The translations under genes and the position numbers were made by a program. Below, one piece after another: positions 1-5,779 of a DNA stretch of 7,632 nt; the first letter of the stretch is position 1; each line of letters begins with the position of its first letter. Location of the stretch: NCBI GenBank assembly GCA_027295975.1, contig JAPUJX010000092.1, positions 1-7,632 on the forward strand, read 5' to 3'. The notes under the pieces are model-generated. The model was not told the origin of the DNA and searched no databases. It was given only the letters and a program-made list of their open reading frames with translations. The DNA is from Gammaproteobacteria bacterium. Its GTDB lineage: Bacteria; Pseudomonadota; Gammaproteobacteria; Pseudomonadales; Azotimanducaceae.

Positions 1-783
1 GTCGCGCTCGCCAATGGCGACGAATACCACTCGGATATCGTGGTCTCGAATCTCGATCCACGGCGGACTTTCACCGTGATCATGGATGAAAGCGACCTAC
101 CTCGAGACCTTGTCACGAAGGCAAAAAATTTCAAGATCCGCGGTTCTTCGGGCAAGGTGAACATCGCCCTCGACGGTTTACCCACCTTCACGGGTCTGGA
201 CCCGAACAGCCGTCTCATGATCGGCGACATGCACTTCAGCGATTCGCTGGAAAGGATGGAACGCGCCTACGACGATTGGAAAAACGGTACCTGGTCGAAA
301 GATCCCTATCTCGACATGGTCATCCCCACCCAGACGGATCCAACCATGGCACCCCCCGGCAAACACATGATGAGCGTCTTCGTGCAGTATGTGCCTCCTA
401 CGCTTGCCACCGGCGACTGGACGGACGCCGACCGGGACGCTTTCGGTAAAACCGTCATAGATAAGATTGGCGATTACAGCCCGGACTTCAAGAACCTCAT
501 CCTGCATGCCGAAGTTCGTACCCCCCGGGAAATCGAAGACGAAGTGGGGCTGACGGAAGGCAACATCTTTCAGGGCGAGCTCACTTTCGATCAGCTTCTG
601 TTCAACCGCCCGTTCCCCGGTTATGCCCAGTACCGGGGGCCGGTGAAGGGCCTGTACCTGTGTGGCTCGGGAACCCATCCCGGGGGTGGGGTGATGTCCG
701 CGCCTGGCGCCAACGCCGCGCGGGAGATTTTCATCGACCTCAAGCGACCCAACCTCGTCCCGGAGGCATACGCCGATGACTGA
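1..783 (+). CDS. PYROXD2/phytoene dehydrogenase-like FAD-dependent oxidoreductase, C-terminal part (5' end outside window)
   Basis: The reading frame is open from base 1, so the gene begins upstream of the window and only its last ~260 residues are visible; the first ATG at position 40 is internal. The visible part is the C-terminal half of the amine-oxidase/CrtI-like flavoprotein fold. A strand ending in DIVVSNLDPRRTF is the typical segment after the substrate domain. Near the end, GLYLCGSGTHPGGGVM followed by GANAAREI is the second FAD-contacting motif of PYROXD2-like proteins. The N-terminal Rossmann GxGxxG lies off-window. Family members are predicted soluble FAD oxidoreductases with mostly unknown substrates; true carotenoid desaturation is not implied. 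The stop codon overlaps the start of the next gene by 8 bases, and that gene is a diverged paralogue, suggesting tandem duplication and co-translation. The family call is firm; the substrate is unknown. Confidence 0.9.
   Translation, partial: VALANGDEYHSDIVVSNLDPRRTFTVIMDESDLPRDLVTKAKNFKIRGSSGKVNIALDGLPTFTGLDPNSRLMIGDMHFSDSLERMERAYDDWKNGTWSKDPYLDMVIPTQTDPTMAPPGKHMMSVFVQYVPPTLATGDWTDADRDAFGKTVIDKIGDYSPDFKNLILHAEVRTPREIEDEVGLTEGNIFQGELTFDQLLFNRPFPGYAQYRGPVKGLYLCGSGTHPGGGVMSAPGANAAREIFIDLKRPNLVPEAYADD
762..766 (+). promoter_or_regulatory. Ribosome binding site for the second oxidoreductase
   Basis: GGAGG lies nine bases before the ATG at 776, inside the last codons of the preceding gene. It supports the ATG at 776 as the true start and hence the 8-base overlap. 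Confidence 0.75.
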
Positions 784-2341
784 CACCTTTGATGCTGTTG
801 TGATCGGTGCGGGTCACAATGGCCTGGTCTGCGCGGCTTATCTGGCAAAACGTGGCAGGCGCGTGCTCATCGCCGAAGCGGCGGACAGCGTGGGTGGTGC
901 GTCCATCACCCGGGAGTTTGCGGATGGTTATTCCGTTTCCGGCTGCGCACATCTGCTTTATCAGTTCCACCCCGAGATCGCCCGGGATCTCAATCTCGCC
1001 AAACACGGTCTTGTGCTTGCCGGAAAAAACCTGGCAACCATAGCCCTGGCAACGGATGGCCGTTACCGGCGATTCAGTGGCGAGGTGGTGACGGGCAACG
1101 GATTGACCCAGCATGACATCTCCGAATTTTCGGCATTCAACGGGCAGATGACCCGTTACGCGAAACTACTCGCCAAGGTAGCGGGTCGTCGGCCGCCAAA
1201 GCTGGTCGAAAGCGACTGGTCCGACAAGCTGAACCTTGCCAGGATAGGTCTCGACATTCGTCGCCTCGGGCGCGACGAAGTGCGTGAGTTGCTGCGGATC
1301 GGCGCCATCAATCTGTTCGATGTGCTGCATGATCGGTTTACCGATGAGCTGCTGAAAGGCGCGCTGAGCGTTGACGGGGTGCTCGGAGCGCACATGGGAC
1401 CCCGCTCACCCAACACCGTGCTCGGTTATCTATATCGTCACCTCGGCGATGCATTCGGCCTCTCGGGACCGGCCATCCCGGAAGGCGGAATGGGTAGCGT
1501 AACGTCGGCGTTGGCAGCCGCTGCCCGATCATCGGGAGTTGAGATCCGAACGGGGACACCGGTCGCTCGAATTATCTGCGTTGCCGGTCGAACATCCGGG
1601 GTGATGTTCGACAGCGGCGAAACCATCGAGACGGGGTTGGTCATATCGAACGCCGACCCGAAAACGACCTTCGAGGAACTGGTCGGATTTCCTGAACTAG
1701 AGTCTGGATTCTCACGCCGAGTGCACAATATTCGTGCCAGGGGAACCGCCGCGAAACTCCATCTGGCGCTCGACGGGATGCCGGAGTTTTCCGGAATCGA
1801 CGCCATAGATTCGGGCGCCCGTCTGCTGGTGGCGCCCGATCTGGCCTACGTCGAACGAGCCTTCGACCCGGCAAAGTACGGCCAATACTCCGAAGCGCCC
1901 ATCATGGAGATCACCATACCATCGGTGCACGACAAAACCCTGGCGCCCGACGGTAAACACGTATTATCCGCCGTGGTTCAGTACGCGCCCTATGAGCTGA
2001 AAGCCGGATGGGATGAAAGCCGAACGTCTTTTCAAACGGTGATCGTCGATACACTCTCACAATACGCGCCGGGCATCCGAGACCTGATCACCGCATCGGA
2101 GGTGCTCACCCCCCGTGACATTGAGCAGCAATTCCGCATACGCGGCGGCCACTGGCACCACTGCGAGCTGAGTCTCGATCAGTTCATGATGATGCGCCCC
2201 GCGTTTGGCGCCACGCAGTACACCACACCCATCGATGGACTCTACCTTTGCGGTGCCGGTGCGCATCCGGGTGGAGGAGTCATGGGGCTGGCCGGGCGCA
2301 ATGCGGCTAACGAAATTATTAAGCGGGAGAAATCCAGATGA
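776..2341 (+). CDS. PYROXD2/phytoene dehydrogenase-like FAD-dependent oxidoreductase, complete
   Basis: This is a full-length 521-residue flavoprotein, near the usual size of PYROXD2-like proteins. The N-terminus has a Rossmann FAD-binding fold with GAGHNG at residues 11-16, a second-strand acidic residue (E34) expected to bind the FAD ribose, and the downstream VGG of the family. The C-terminus has LYLCGAGAHPGGGVMG (about 489-504) followed by GRNAANEI, the second FAD-binding motif. No signal peptide or membrane helix is evident, so it is probably cytosolic. It resembles the preceding gene across the shared region (for example TPRDIE versus TPREIE, and the HPGGGVM motif) but is clearly diverged, so the two are paralogues that may form a heteromer or act on successive intermediates. 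The start is supported by GGAGG at 762-766. Its TGA overlaps the next ATG as ATGA, indicating translational coupling to the GcvT-like gene. The substrate is unknown. Confidence 0.93.
   Translation: MTDTFDAVVIGAGHNGLVCAAYLAKRGRRVLIAEAADSVGGASITREFADGYSVSGCAHLLYQFHPEIARDLNLAKHGLVLAGKNLATIALATDGRYRRFSGEVVTGNGLTQHDISEFSAFNGQMTRYAKLLAKVAGRRPPKLVESDWSDKLNLARIGLDIRRLGRDEVRELLRIGAINLFDVLHDRFTDELLKGALSVDGVLGAHMGPRSPNTVLGYLYRHLGDAFGLSGPAIPEGGMGSVTSALAAAARSSGVEIRTGTPVARIICVAGRTSGVMFDSGETIETGLVISNADPKTTFEELVGFPELESGFSRRVHNIRARGTAAKLHLALDGMPEFSGIDAIDSGARLLVAPDLAYVERAFDPAKYGQYSEAPIMEITIPSVHDKTLAPDGKHVLSAVVQYAPYELKAGWDESRTSFQTVIVDTLSQYAPGIRDLITASEVLTPRDIEQQFRIRGGHWHHCELSLDQFMMMRPAFGATQYTTPIDGLYLCGAGAHPGGGVMGLAGRNAANEIIKREKSR
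2325..2329 (+). promoter_or_regulatory. Ribosome binding site for the GcvT-family gene
   Basis: GGGAG lies eight bases upstream of the ATG at 2338, within the end of the preceding coding region. It fixes the start at the ATGA stop/start overlap. Confidence 0.65.
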
Positions 2342-3522
2342 TTGCTCACGACGAACGCCGGGTAATTCCAACGCCCTTCCACTCTCGCGTTGCAGCAGCT
2401 TGTGAACTCAATCAGTGGGAAGACTGGAAAGGATATACCACCGCATCCGCATTCACCGACGTGGCGCTCGAGTATTTTGCCATTCGCAACACCTGCGGCA
2501 TCTTCGATCTGACGCCTATGATCAAGTATCGCGTCGCCGGTCCGGACGCAGGCGCATATCTCAACCGTCTCGTTACCCGCAACATCTCGAAACAATCTGT
2601 CGGGCAGGTGATGTACTGCTGCTGGTGTAACGATGCCGGGCAGGTGCTTGACGACGGCACTCTGTTCAAGTTCGACGAAAACACGTACCGAATCTGCTCC
2701 CAGGAACGCCACATGGATTGGTTCCTCGCCTCTGCCATGGGTTTCGACGTGCAGATCGAAGACGAAACCGGACGTGTCGCAGCCCTGGCATTCCAAGGTC
2801 CCACCAGCTGCGCGGTGCTCAGGAAGATGGGTTTTCAGGGAATCGAGAACCTCAAACCCTACCGGTTCACTTCGTTCCCGTTCAAGGGTGATGAGCTGAT
2901 GATCTCCCGCACCGGTTTCACCGGAGATCTCGGTTACGAACTCTGGTGCGATCCTATGTTTGCGGAAACGCTGTGGGATGCGCTCATGGAAGCAGGGCGC
3001 AACTACGGCATTCTCCCCTTTGGTGCGGAAGCCCTGGGAATGACCCGCATCGAAGCCGGATTCATCCAGGCAGGGGTAGACTTCGTGCCCGCCCTGGACG
3101 TTGTGCGTACCCAACGAAGCCGATCGCCCTATGAACTCGGTCTCGGTTGGTTGGTACATTTGAAGAAGGCGAACTTCAACGGTCGTAAAAGCCTGATCGC
3201 CGAGAAAGAAAAAGGCTCGCGATACCGCTTTGTTAGGCTCATTATCGAGGGTAACAAGCCTGCCGAACACGCGTTCATCTTCAATCGGCGCAACAAGGCA
3301 GTTGGCACGGTGACAACGGCCGGCTGGTCTCCAACGACAAAATCAAACTTGGCGTTTGCCTCTCTCGAAATGCCCTGGGGACTCGAAAGCGATGAACTCT
3401 ATGCAGAGATTTACTACATTCGGGAACTCAAGTGGACCCGGGTCATGGAGCGCTGCCGGGTCGTTACAGATGCTTTCTTCGATCCGGAACGGCGCCACGC
3501 CACCCCAGCTTGGGATTTCTGA
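2338..3522 (+). CDS. GcvT-family aminomethyltransferase-like protein (folate-binding)
   Basis: This 394-residue protein belongs to the glycine-cleavage T protein family, which includes GcvT, DMSP demethylase DmdA and the C-terminal parts of sarcosine and dimethylglycine dehydrogenases. These proteins transfer a methyl or methylene group to tetrahydrofolate. Seen in the sequence: an N-terminal fold with CGIFDLTP (53-60); GQVLDDG (101-107), where GcvT proteins carry the catalytic aspartate; a QGP at 153-155; the hallmark RTGFTGDLGYEL at 191-202; SPYELGLGWLV at 263-273; and a C-terminal beta-barrel domain from about residue 290 with GTVTTAGWSP. It is the last gene of the coupled operon, starting in an ATGA overlap with the upstream flavoprotein. 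I infer it accepts a one-carbon unit released by oxidation of an N- or S-methylated compound. It is not clearly housekeeping GcvT, because gcvH and gcvP are absent; a DmdA-like role is possible but cannot be assigned. Confidence 0.9.
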   Translation: MIAHDERRVIPTPFHSRVAAACELNQWEDWKGYTTASAFTDVALEYFAIRNTCGIFDLTPMIKYRVAGPDAGAYLNRLVTRNISKQSVGQVMYCCWCNDAGQVLDDGTLFKFDENTYRICSQERHMDWFLASAMGFDVQIEDETGRVAALAFQGPTSCAVLRKMGFQGIENLKPYRFTSFPFKGDELMISRTGFTGDLGYELWCDPMFAETLWDALMEAGRNYGILPFGAEALGMTRIEAGFIQAGVDFVPALDVVRTQRSRSPYELGLGWLVHLKKANFNGRKSLIAEKEKGSRYRFVRLIIEGNKPAEHAFIFNRRNKAVGTVTTAGWSPTTKSNLAFASLEMPWGLESDELYAEIYYIRELKWTRVMERCRVVTDAFFDPERRHATPAWDF

Positions 3523-3722
3523 ACAAACCCTCCTTCTTGAATTGGCCACACACATTGCGAATTGGCCACACACATTGGAGTTTCGGCGACAAGAAATCAG
3601 ACGGAGTCTGTTTTAGATTGAATTTTGGGTGTTTTTCGAGTTTGCTGGTGTAATCGAGTTGGGAAAAACATCGTGGCGGGTGGTTAATATGTCTTGTAGC
3701 GGTTCTGGAATCGATTTCTAAC
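3523..3722. other. Intergenic region between the GcvT-family gene and the transposase
   Basis: These 200 bases lie between the end of the + strand operon and the end of the reverse-strand transposase gene. Apart from the 19-bp tandem repeat, the stretch is visibly more AT-rich (T-runs around 3610-3640) than the flanking metabolic genes, as expected of the non-coding end of a transposed element. No convincing terminator is present; the only inverted pair noted is GTTTTTC at 3631-3637 with GAAAAAC at 3663-3669, with a 25-base loop. Confidence 0.55.
3539..3577 (+). repeat. Tandem direct repeat, two copies of a 19-bp unit, period 20
   Basis: GAATTGGCCACACACATTG occurs at 3539-3557 and again, identically, at 3559-3577, separated by one C. 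It begins 17 bases after the GcvT-family stop codon and lies on the 3' side of the reverse-strand transposase. I found no further copy on either strand. It may be an end-binding site, a relic of the mobile element, or an unrelated iteron-like operator. The repeat is certain; its function is unknown. Confidence 0.9.
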
Positions 3723-4676
3723 CTATTCAGGCAGGGCTTGCTCCAGGGAACGCATACCTCGTTTTTCGATCCAATGGGCCAGTGCTTGTCTCGTCCCATA
3801 AGCTCGTTGTTTTCTTCGGATTGCAGCAACCATGGAGATCCAGAGCTGTGCTTTGGTACTGCCCGTTGTCTGAGAGTGGGCCTGGGTGTTTTGCGACACA
3901 ACGATTGCTCGTAGGTGGGTTAGATAGTCTTCCAAAGTGATGCACACGCGTGCCTGCATCGGTCCCTGTTGCTGGTCGGGCTGGGTAAGTCCGGACACAA
4001 TGGGTTCCATGATCTGCGACAAGCGTTCTGGGGTGCTTTCCAGGCGTTTGAGCCGTTCCTGGACGGACGTGTTGTCACATGCCTCAATGGTTTGAGCGAT
4101 TTGAGCACGGACCGGGTTTAGGTCGACATAGGCCATCGCAGCTAAAACGGCTTCTTCGGTGAGTAGTGCCCCGGAATAGAATCGATTGGCCCAGTAGTCG
4201 CCATCGCAACCTGCCTCTCGGTTAGCCCGCCAGGCTATCGGCTGTTTCAAGTGCTGCACGAAGCAAGACAAGCTTCCGAGCTTTCTTCTCGCTGCCGCCA
4301 ACGCTTGCTCGTCGTCTAGAAGGCATTCGAACTGCCATGTTTGTAGAGATTCATCGACCACACCCTCGTGTTTAGGCGGGAAAGCGTCGACCCATCTTCT
4401 GGCCACTTCTTTATCGGACCATCCTTGGCACGCATTGGGGTCAAAATAGACGACGAGGTGGAAGTGGTTGGCCATGATGGCATAGGCGGCGACTTCTACG
4501 GCAAAGTATTGGGCCAGGTGGCCGATACGATCAATGATCCATTGTTTACGGTGCGAGTAGTCGATGCGGGTATGGGGATGGATGCCACATAACCAGGCTC
4601 CCTGCACACACTTCGAGACGAGGTGGTAGAACATGGGCACCTGGTCATCAACCAACCGTGATCGTGGGGTTGCCAT
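3723..4676 (-). CDS. REP-associated tyrosine transposase-like (Y1/HUH, IS200-type) protein
   Basis: This 317-residue protein belongs to the Y1_Tnp/RAYT superfamily of single-stranded-DNA transposases, which cut DNA through a tyrosine using a metal held by a His-x-His pair. Visible features in order: an entry segment FYHLVSKCVQGAWLCG (16-31); ANHFHLVVYF (69-78) containing the HUH-type pair H71 and H73; and WANRFYSGALLTEE followed by AYVDLNPVRA (182-191), where Y183 is the likely nucleophile. About 125 residues follow the Y183 motif, so the protein is much longer than minimal ~150-residue IS200 TnpA; this fits longer RAYT-like subgroups. All core motifs are present and the frame is intact, so it may be functional. 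It reads against the neighbouring operon and porin. The ATG at 4674-4676 has no strong Shine-Dalgarno, suggesting low expression. No obvious REP palindrome flanks it. Confidence 0.88.
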   Translation of the reverse strand: MATPRSRLVDDQVPMFYHLVSKCVQGAWLCGIHPHTRIDYSHRKQWIIDRIGHLAQYFAVEVAAYAIMANHFHLVVYFDPNACQGWSDKEVARRWVDAFPPKHEGVVDESLQTWQFECLLDDEQALAAARRKLGSLSCFVQHLKQPIAWRANREAGCDGDYWANRFYSGALLTEEAVLAAMAYVDLNPVRAQIAQTIEACDNTSVQERLKRLESTPERLSQIMEPIVSGLTQPDQQQGPMQARVCITLEDYLTHLRAIVVSQNTQAHSQTTGSTKAQLWISMVAAIRRKQRAYGTRQALAHWIEKRGMRSLEQALPE

Positions 4677-4733
4677 GAGTTGAGTCTGTCCATATCCCAG
4701 CGGGCGGCAAGACCCCTTGGCGACATTGAGGGT

Positions 4734-4744
4734 GCGATTATCGC
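4734..4744. repeat. Short perfect palindrome upstream of the transposase gene
   Basis: GCGAT and ATCGC flank a single T, giving a perfect 11-base inverted repeat about 58 bases upstream of the transposase start. It may be an operator or an end structure of the element. At this length chance occurrence is possible. Confidence 0.35.
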
Positions 4745-4761
4745 GACACGGCTTGCCGGCA

Positions 4762-4784
4762 TAGGCTTACAGGGTGTACGCCTA
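4762..4784. repeat. Imperfect hairpin upstream of the transposase gene
   Basis: TAGGCTTA (4762-4769) pairs with TACGCCTA (4777-4784) at seven of eight positions around a 7-base loop. Y1/HUH transposases recognise imperfect subterminal hairpins, so this is a candidate end structure of the element. No matching hairpin was recognised on the other side of the gene. Confidence 0.35.
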
Positions 4785-4836
4785 GGAGAGTATGTGGCGG
4801 ATTCGAAAAGAAACCTGTTGGGAAGACTCCTTACGA

Positions 4837-4853
4837 TGTGGCTTATTGGTGCA
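4837..4853 (+). promoter_or_regulatory. NtrC binding site, upstream, degenerate copy
   Basis: TGTGGCTTATTGGTGCA has a perfect right half-site (GGTGCA) and a poor left half (three of six bases of TGCACC). Its centre is 31 bp, about three helical turns, upstream of the perfect site at 4868-4884. This matches the approximately three-turn spacing known between the paired NtrC enhancer sites of enterobacterial glnA, which supports it despite the weak left half. Confidence 0.6.
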
Positions 4854-4867
4854 AATGGATCTGCGTC

Positions 4868-4884
4868 TGCACCCATTTGGTGCA
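4868..4884 (+). promoter_or_regulatory. NtrC (NRI) binding site, perfect palindrome
   Basis: TGCACCCATTTGGTGCA is TGCACC-N5-GGTGCA, a perfect inverted repeat identical to the accepted NtrC consensus and very close to the strong glnA enhancer sites of enteric bacteria. NtrC phosphorylated by NtrB under nitrogen limitation binds such sites and activates sigma-54 RNA polymerase by looping. The centre lies about 119 bp before the predicted transcription start near 4995, a normal enhancer distance. Confidence 0.85.
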
Positions 4885-4936
4885 ACTAAACGCCGAATTT
4901 CGTATTTTGTGGTAGCGCCAGTTTCGCCGACAACCC

Positions 4937-4949
4937 TATACCTTTGAAA
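4937..4949 (-). promoter_or_regulatory. Possible IHF site between enhancer and promoter
   Basis: Read on the reverse strand, TTTCAAAGGTATA matches seven of the nine specified bases of the IHF consensus WATCAANNNNTTR. It lies between the NtrC sites and the sigma-54 promoter, where IHF bends DNA at many such promoters. With two mismatches this is weak support. Confidence 0.3.
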
Positions 4950-4968
4950 ATTAACGTCTTTCCCAAGT

Positions 4969-4984
4969 TGGCCCAGTCTATGCA
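4969..4984 (+). promoter_or_regulatory. Sigma-54 (RpoN) -24/-12 promoter for the TorF-like porin
   Basis: TGGCCCAGTCTATGCA fits the sigma-54 consensus TGGCAC-N5-TTGCA with two changes. The invariant GG (4970-4971) and GC (4982-4983) are exactly ten bases apart. The predicted start is near A4995, leaving an ~84-base leader before the porin ATG at 5079. With the NtrC sites upstream it forms a complete nitrogen-responsive control region reading towards the porin. Confidence 0.8.
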
Positions 4985-5069
4985 GAGTCGGGCAACAATG
5001 TAACGAATAATCTGCTGAACGTCGCCATTCAAACATGGGGTGGCGCCGAAACTCATAAACAAACCTTTT

Positions 5070-5073
5070 GGAG
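5070..5073 (+). promoter_or_regulatory. Ribosome binding site of the porin gene; decides the start
   Basis: GGAG lies five bases before the ATG at 5079. It favours that ATG over the in-frame GTG at 5040, which has no Shine-Dalgarno sequence and would put 13 residues in front of a normal signal peptide. Confidence 0.8.
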
Positions 5074-5078
5074 AAACA

Positions 5079-5717
5079 ATGTACAAATCTGCCAAGTTGA
5101 TGATTGCAGGTGCGCTTTTATCCATAACCGTTGCGACCCCGGCCGTGGCTGATTTCTCTGCCAATATTGGCCTGCTGTCGGATTACTTCTACCGCGGTGT
5201 GGTGCAGAACACCACCGCCACCACCAACGGGGGATTGGATTACGAGCAAAATGGATTCTATCTCGGTACCTGGGCCGCCGACGTGGAAGATGGTCTGGAA
5301 GTTGATATTTTTGGCGGTTATGGCTTCGAGTTCGATGGTGGCTTCTCGGTGGGAGTAGGTTTCACAGGTTATTATTACACCGGTGATTTCGATGACACAT
5401 ATCAGGAAATCAACCTGACTGCCGGTTACAGCATTATCAGCTTCGAATACAGTTTCGGCGAATACGACAACTTCGGTGGCCCTGATCTCGATTATGATTT
5501 CACCGCCGTAACCATTGAGAAAAGTGGTTTCTACGGCAAATACGGAACTTTCGGTGACGACTTCGACGGCGATTATTTCGAATTTGGCTACGGCACCGAA
5601 ATCGGTGGCTTCGATACGGGCATTTCCATCGTCATCAACGACAAAAATCTCGATCTGGAAACCGGCGACGGCACCGAAACGATTATTTTCAGTATCAGCA
5701 AATCATTTGACTTGTGA
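5079..5717 (+). CDS. TorF-family putative porin (Gcw_chp/TIGR02001), outer membrane
   Basis: The start is ATG at 5079, giving 212 residues. The N-terminus is a Sec signal peptide: K3 and K6, a hydrophobic core LMIAGALLSITVA, and a likely signal peptidase site after AVA at residue 24. The mature protein opens with DFSANIGLLSDYFYRGV, then GGLDYEQNGFYLGTW, the hallmark order of the Gcw_chp family. The rest alternates aromatic and polar residues with many Gly, Asp and Tyr, as in outer-membrane beta-barrels, and ends SFDL. The family is thought to form small porins of unknown cargo and, from my knowledge of gammaproteobacterial genomes, is often found next to glnK-amtB. Here neither gene follows; the next gene converges. 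The NtrC/sigma-54 region upstream predicts induction by nitrogen starvation, so a nitrogenous solute is a reasonable but unproven cargo. The many acidic residues may reflect a saline environment. Confidence 0.88.
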   Translation: MYKSAKLMIAGALLSITVATPAVADFSANIGLLSDYFYRGVVQNTTATTNGGLDYEQNGFYLGTWAADVEDGLEVDIFGGYGFEFDGGFSVGVGFTGYYYTGDFDDTYQEINLTAGYSIISFEYSFGEYDNFGGPDLDYDFTAVTIEKSGFYGKYGTFGDDFDGDYFEFGYGTEIGGFDTGISIVINDKNLDLETGDGTETIIFSISKSFDL

Positions 5718-5727
5718 TTCAATGCAC

Positions 5728-5752
5728 GGGCAGTTCGGCGAGGGAACTGCCC
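5728..5752. terminator. Perfect hairpin between convergent genes, possible terminator
   Basis: GGGCAGTTC (5728-5736) and GAACTGCCC (5744-5752) form a perfect 9-bp GC-rich stem with a 7-base loop, 11 bases after the porin stop and 28 bases after the PhyH stop on the other strand. Position and symmetry suggest a bidirectional terminator. There is no U-tract on either side, so it may instead block 3' exonucleases or need other factors. Confidence 0.55.
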
Positions 5753-5779
5753 CGCAACCGGTAGATCTCCGTGATACCG

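Larger units (their letters stand above)
3523..4836 (-). mobile_element. Putative RAYT/IS200-like insertion (ends not defined)
   Basis: A single Y1/HUH transposase gene lies alone between unrelated metabolic genes, opposite in orientation to both neighbours. Such elements lack terminal inverted repeats and target duplications, so the ends cannot be fixed by eye. The right limit is placed before the NtrC/sigma-54 control region because that region appears intact and belongs to the porin gene. The left limit is placed after the GcvT-family stop. Flanking structures that may mark ends are the tandem repeat at 3539-3577 and the hairpins at 4734-4744 and 4762-4784. Confidence 0.4.

Noticed and set aside
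178..786. Reverse open frame opposite the first oxidoreductase
   Set aside because: No recognisable domain, and the + strand frame carries the conserved FAD motif.
1..2341. Carotenoid biosynthesis genes (crtI/crtN)
   Set aside because: The sequences resemble the PYROXD2-like branch, and no other carotenoid gene (crtB, crtE, crtY) is present.
2242..3270. Long reverse-strand open frame (342 codons) opposite the GcvT-family gene
   Set aside because: It lies antisense to a clearly conserved GcvT-family protein and encodes no recognisable motifs; it is a codon-bias shadow.
3539..3577. Possible CRISPR array
   Set aside because: Only two repeat units with a one-base gap, no spacers and no cas genes.
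3631..3669. GTTTTTC/GAAAAAC inverted pair as a terminator of the operon or transposase
   Set aside because: Seven AT-rich pairs around a 25-base loop would be unstable; likely chance in AT-rich DNA.
4496..4889. Overlapping open frames on both strands around the transposase start and upstream DNA
   Set aside because: No Shine-Dalgarno or domain; they overlap the transposase start and the NtrC sites, which explain the region better.
5040..5078. Upstream GTG start for the porin
   Set aside because: No Shine-Dalgarno before it, while GGAG is well placed for ATG 5079 and the signal peptide begins properly there.
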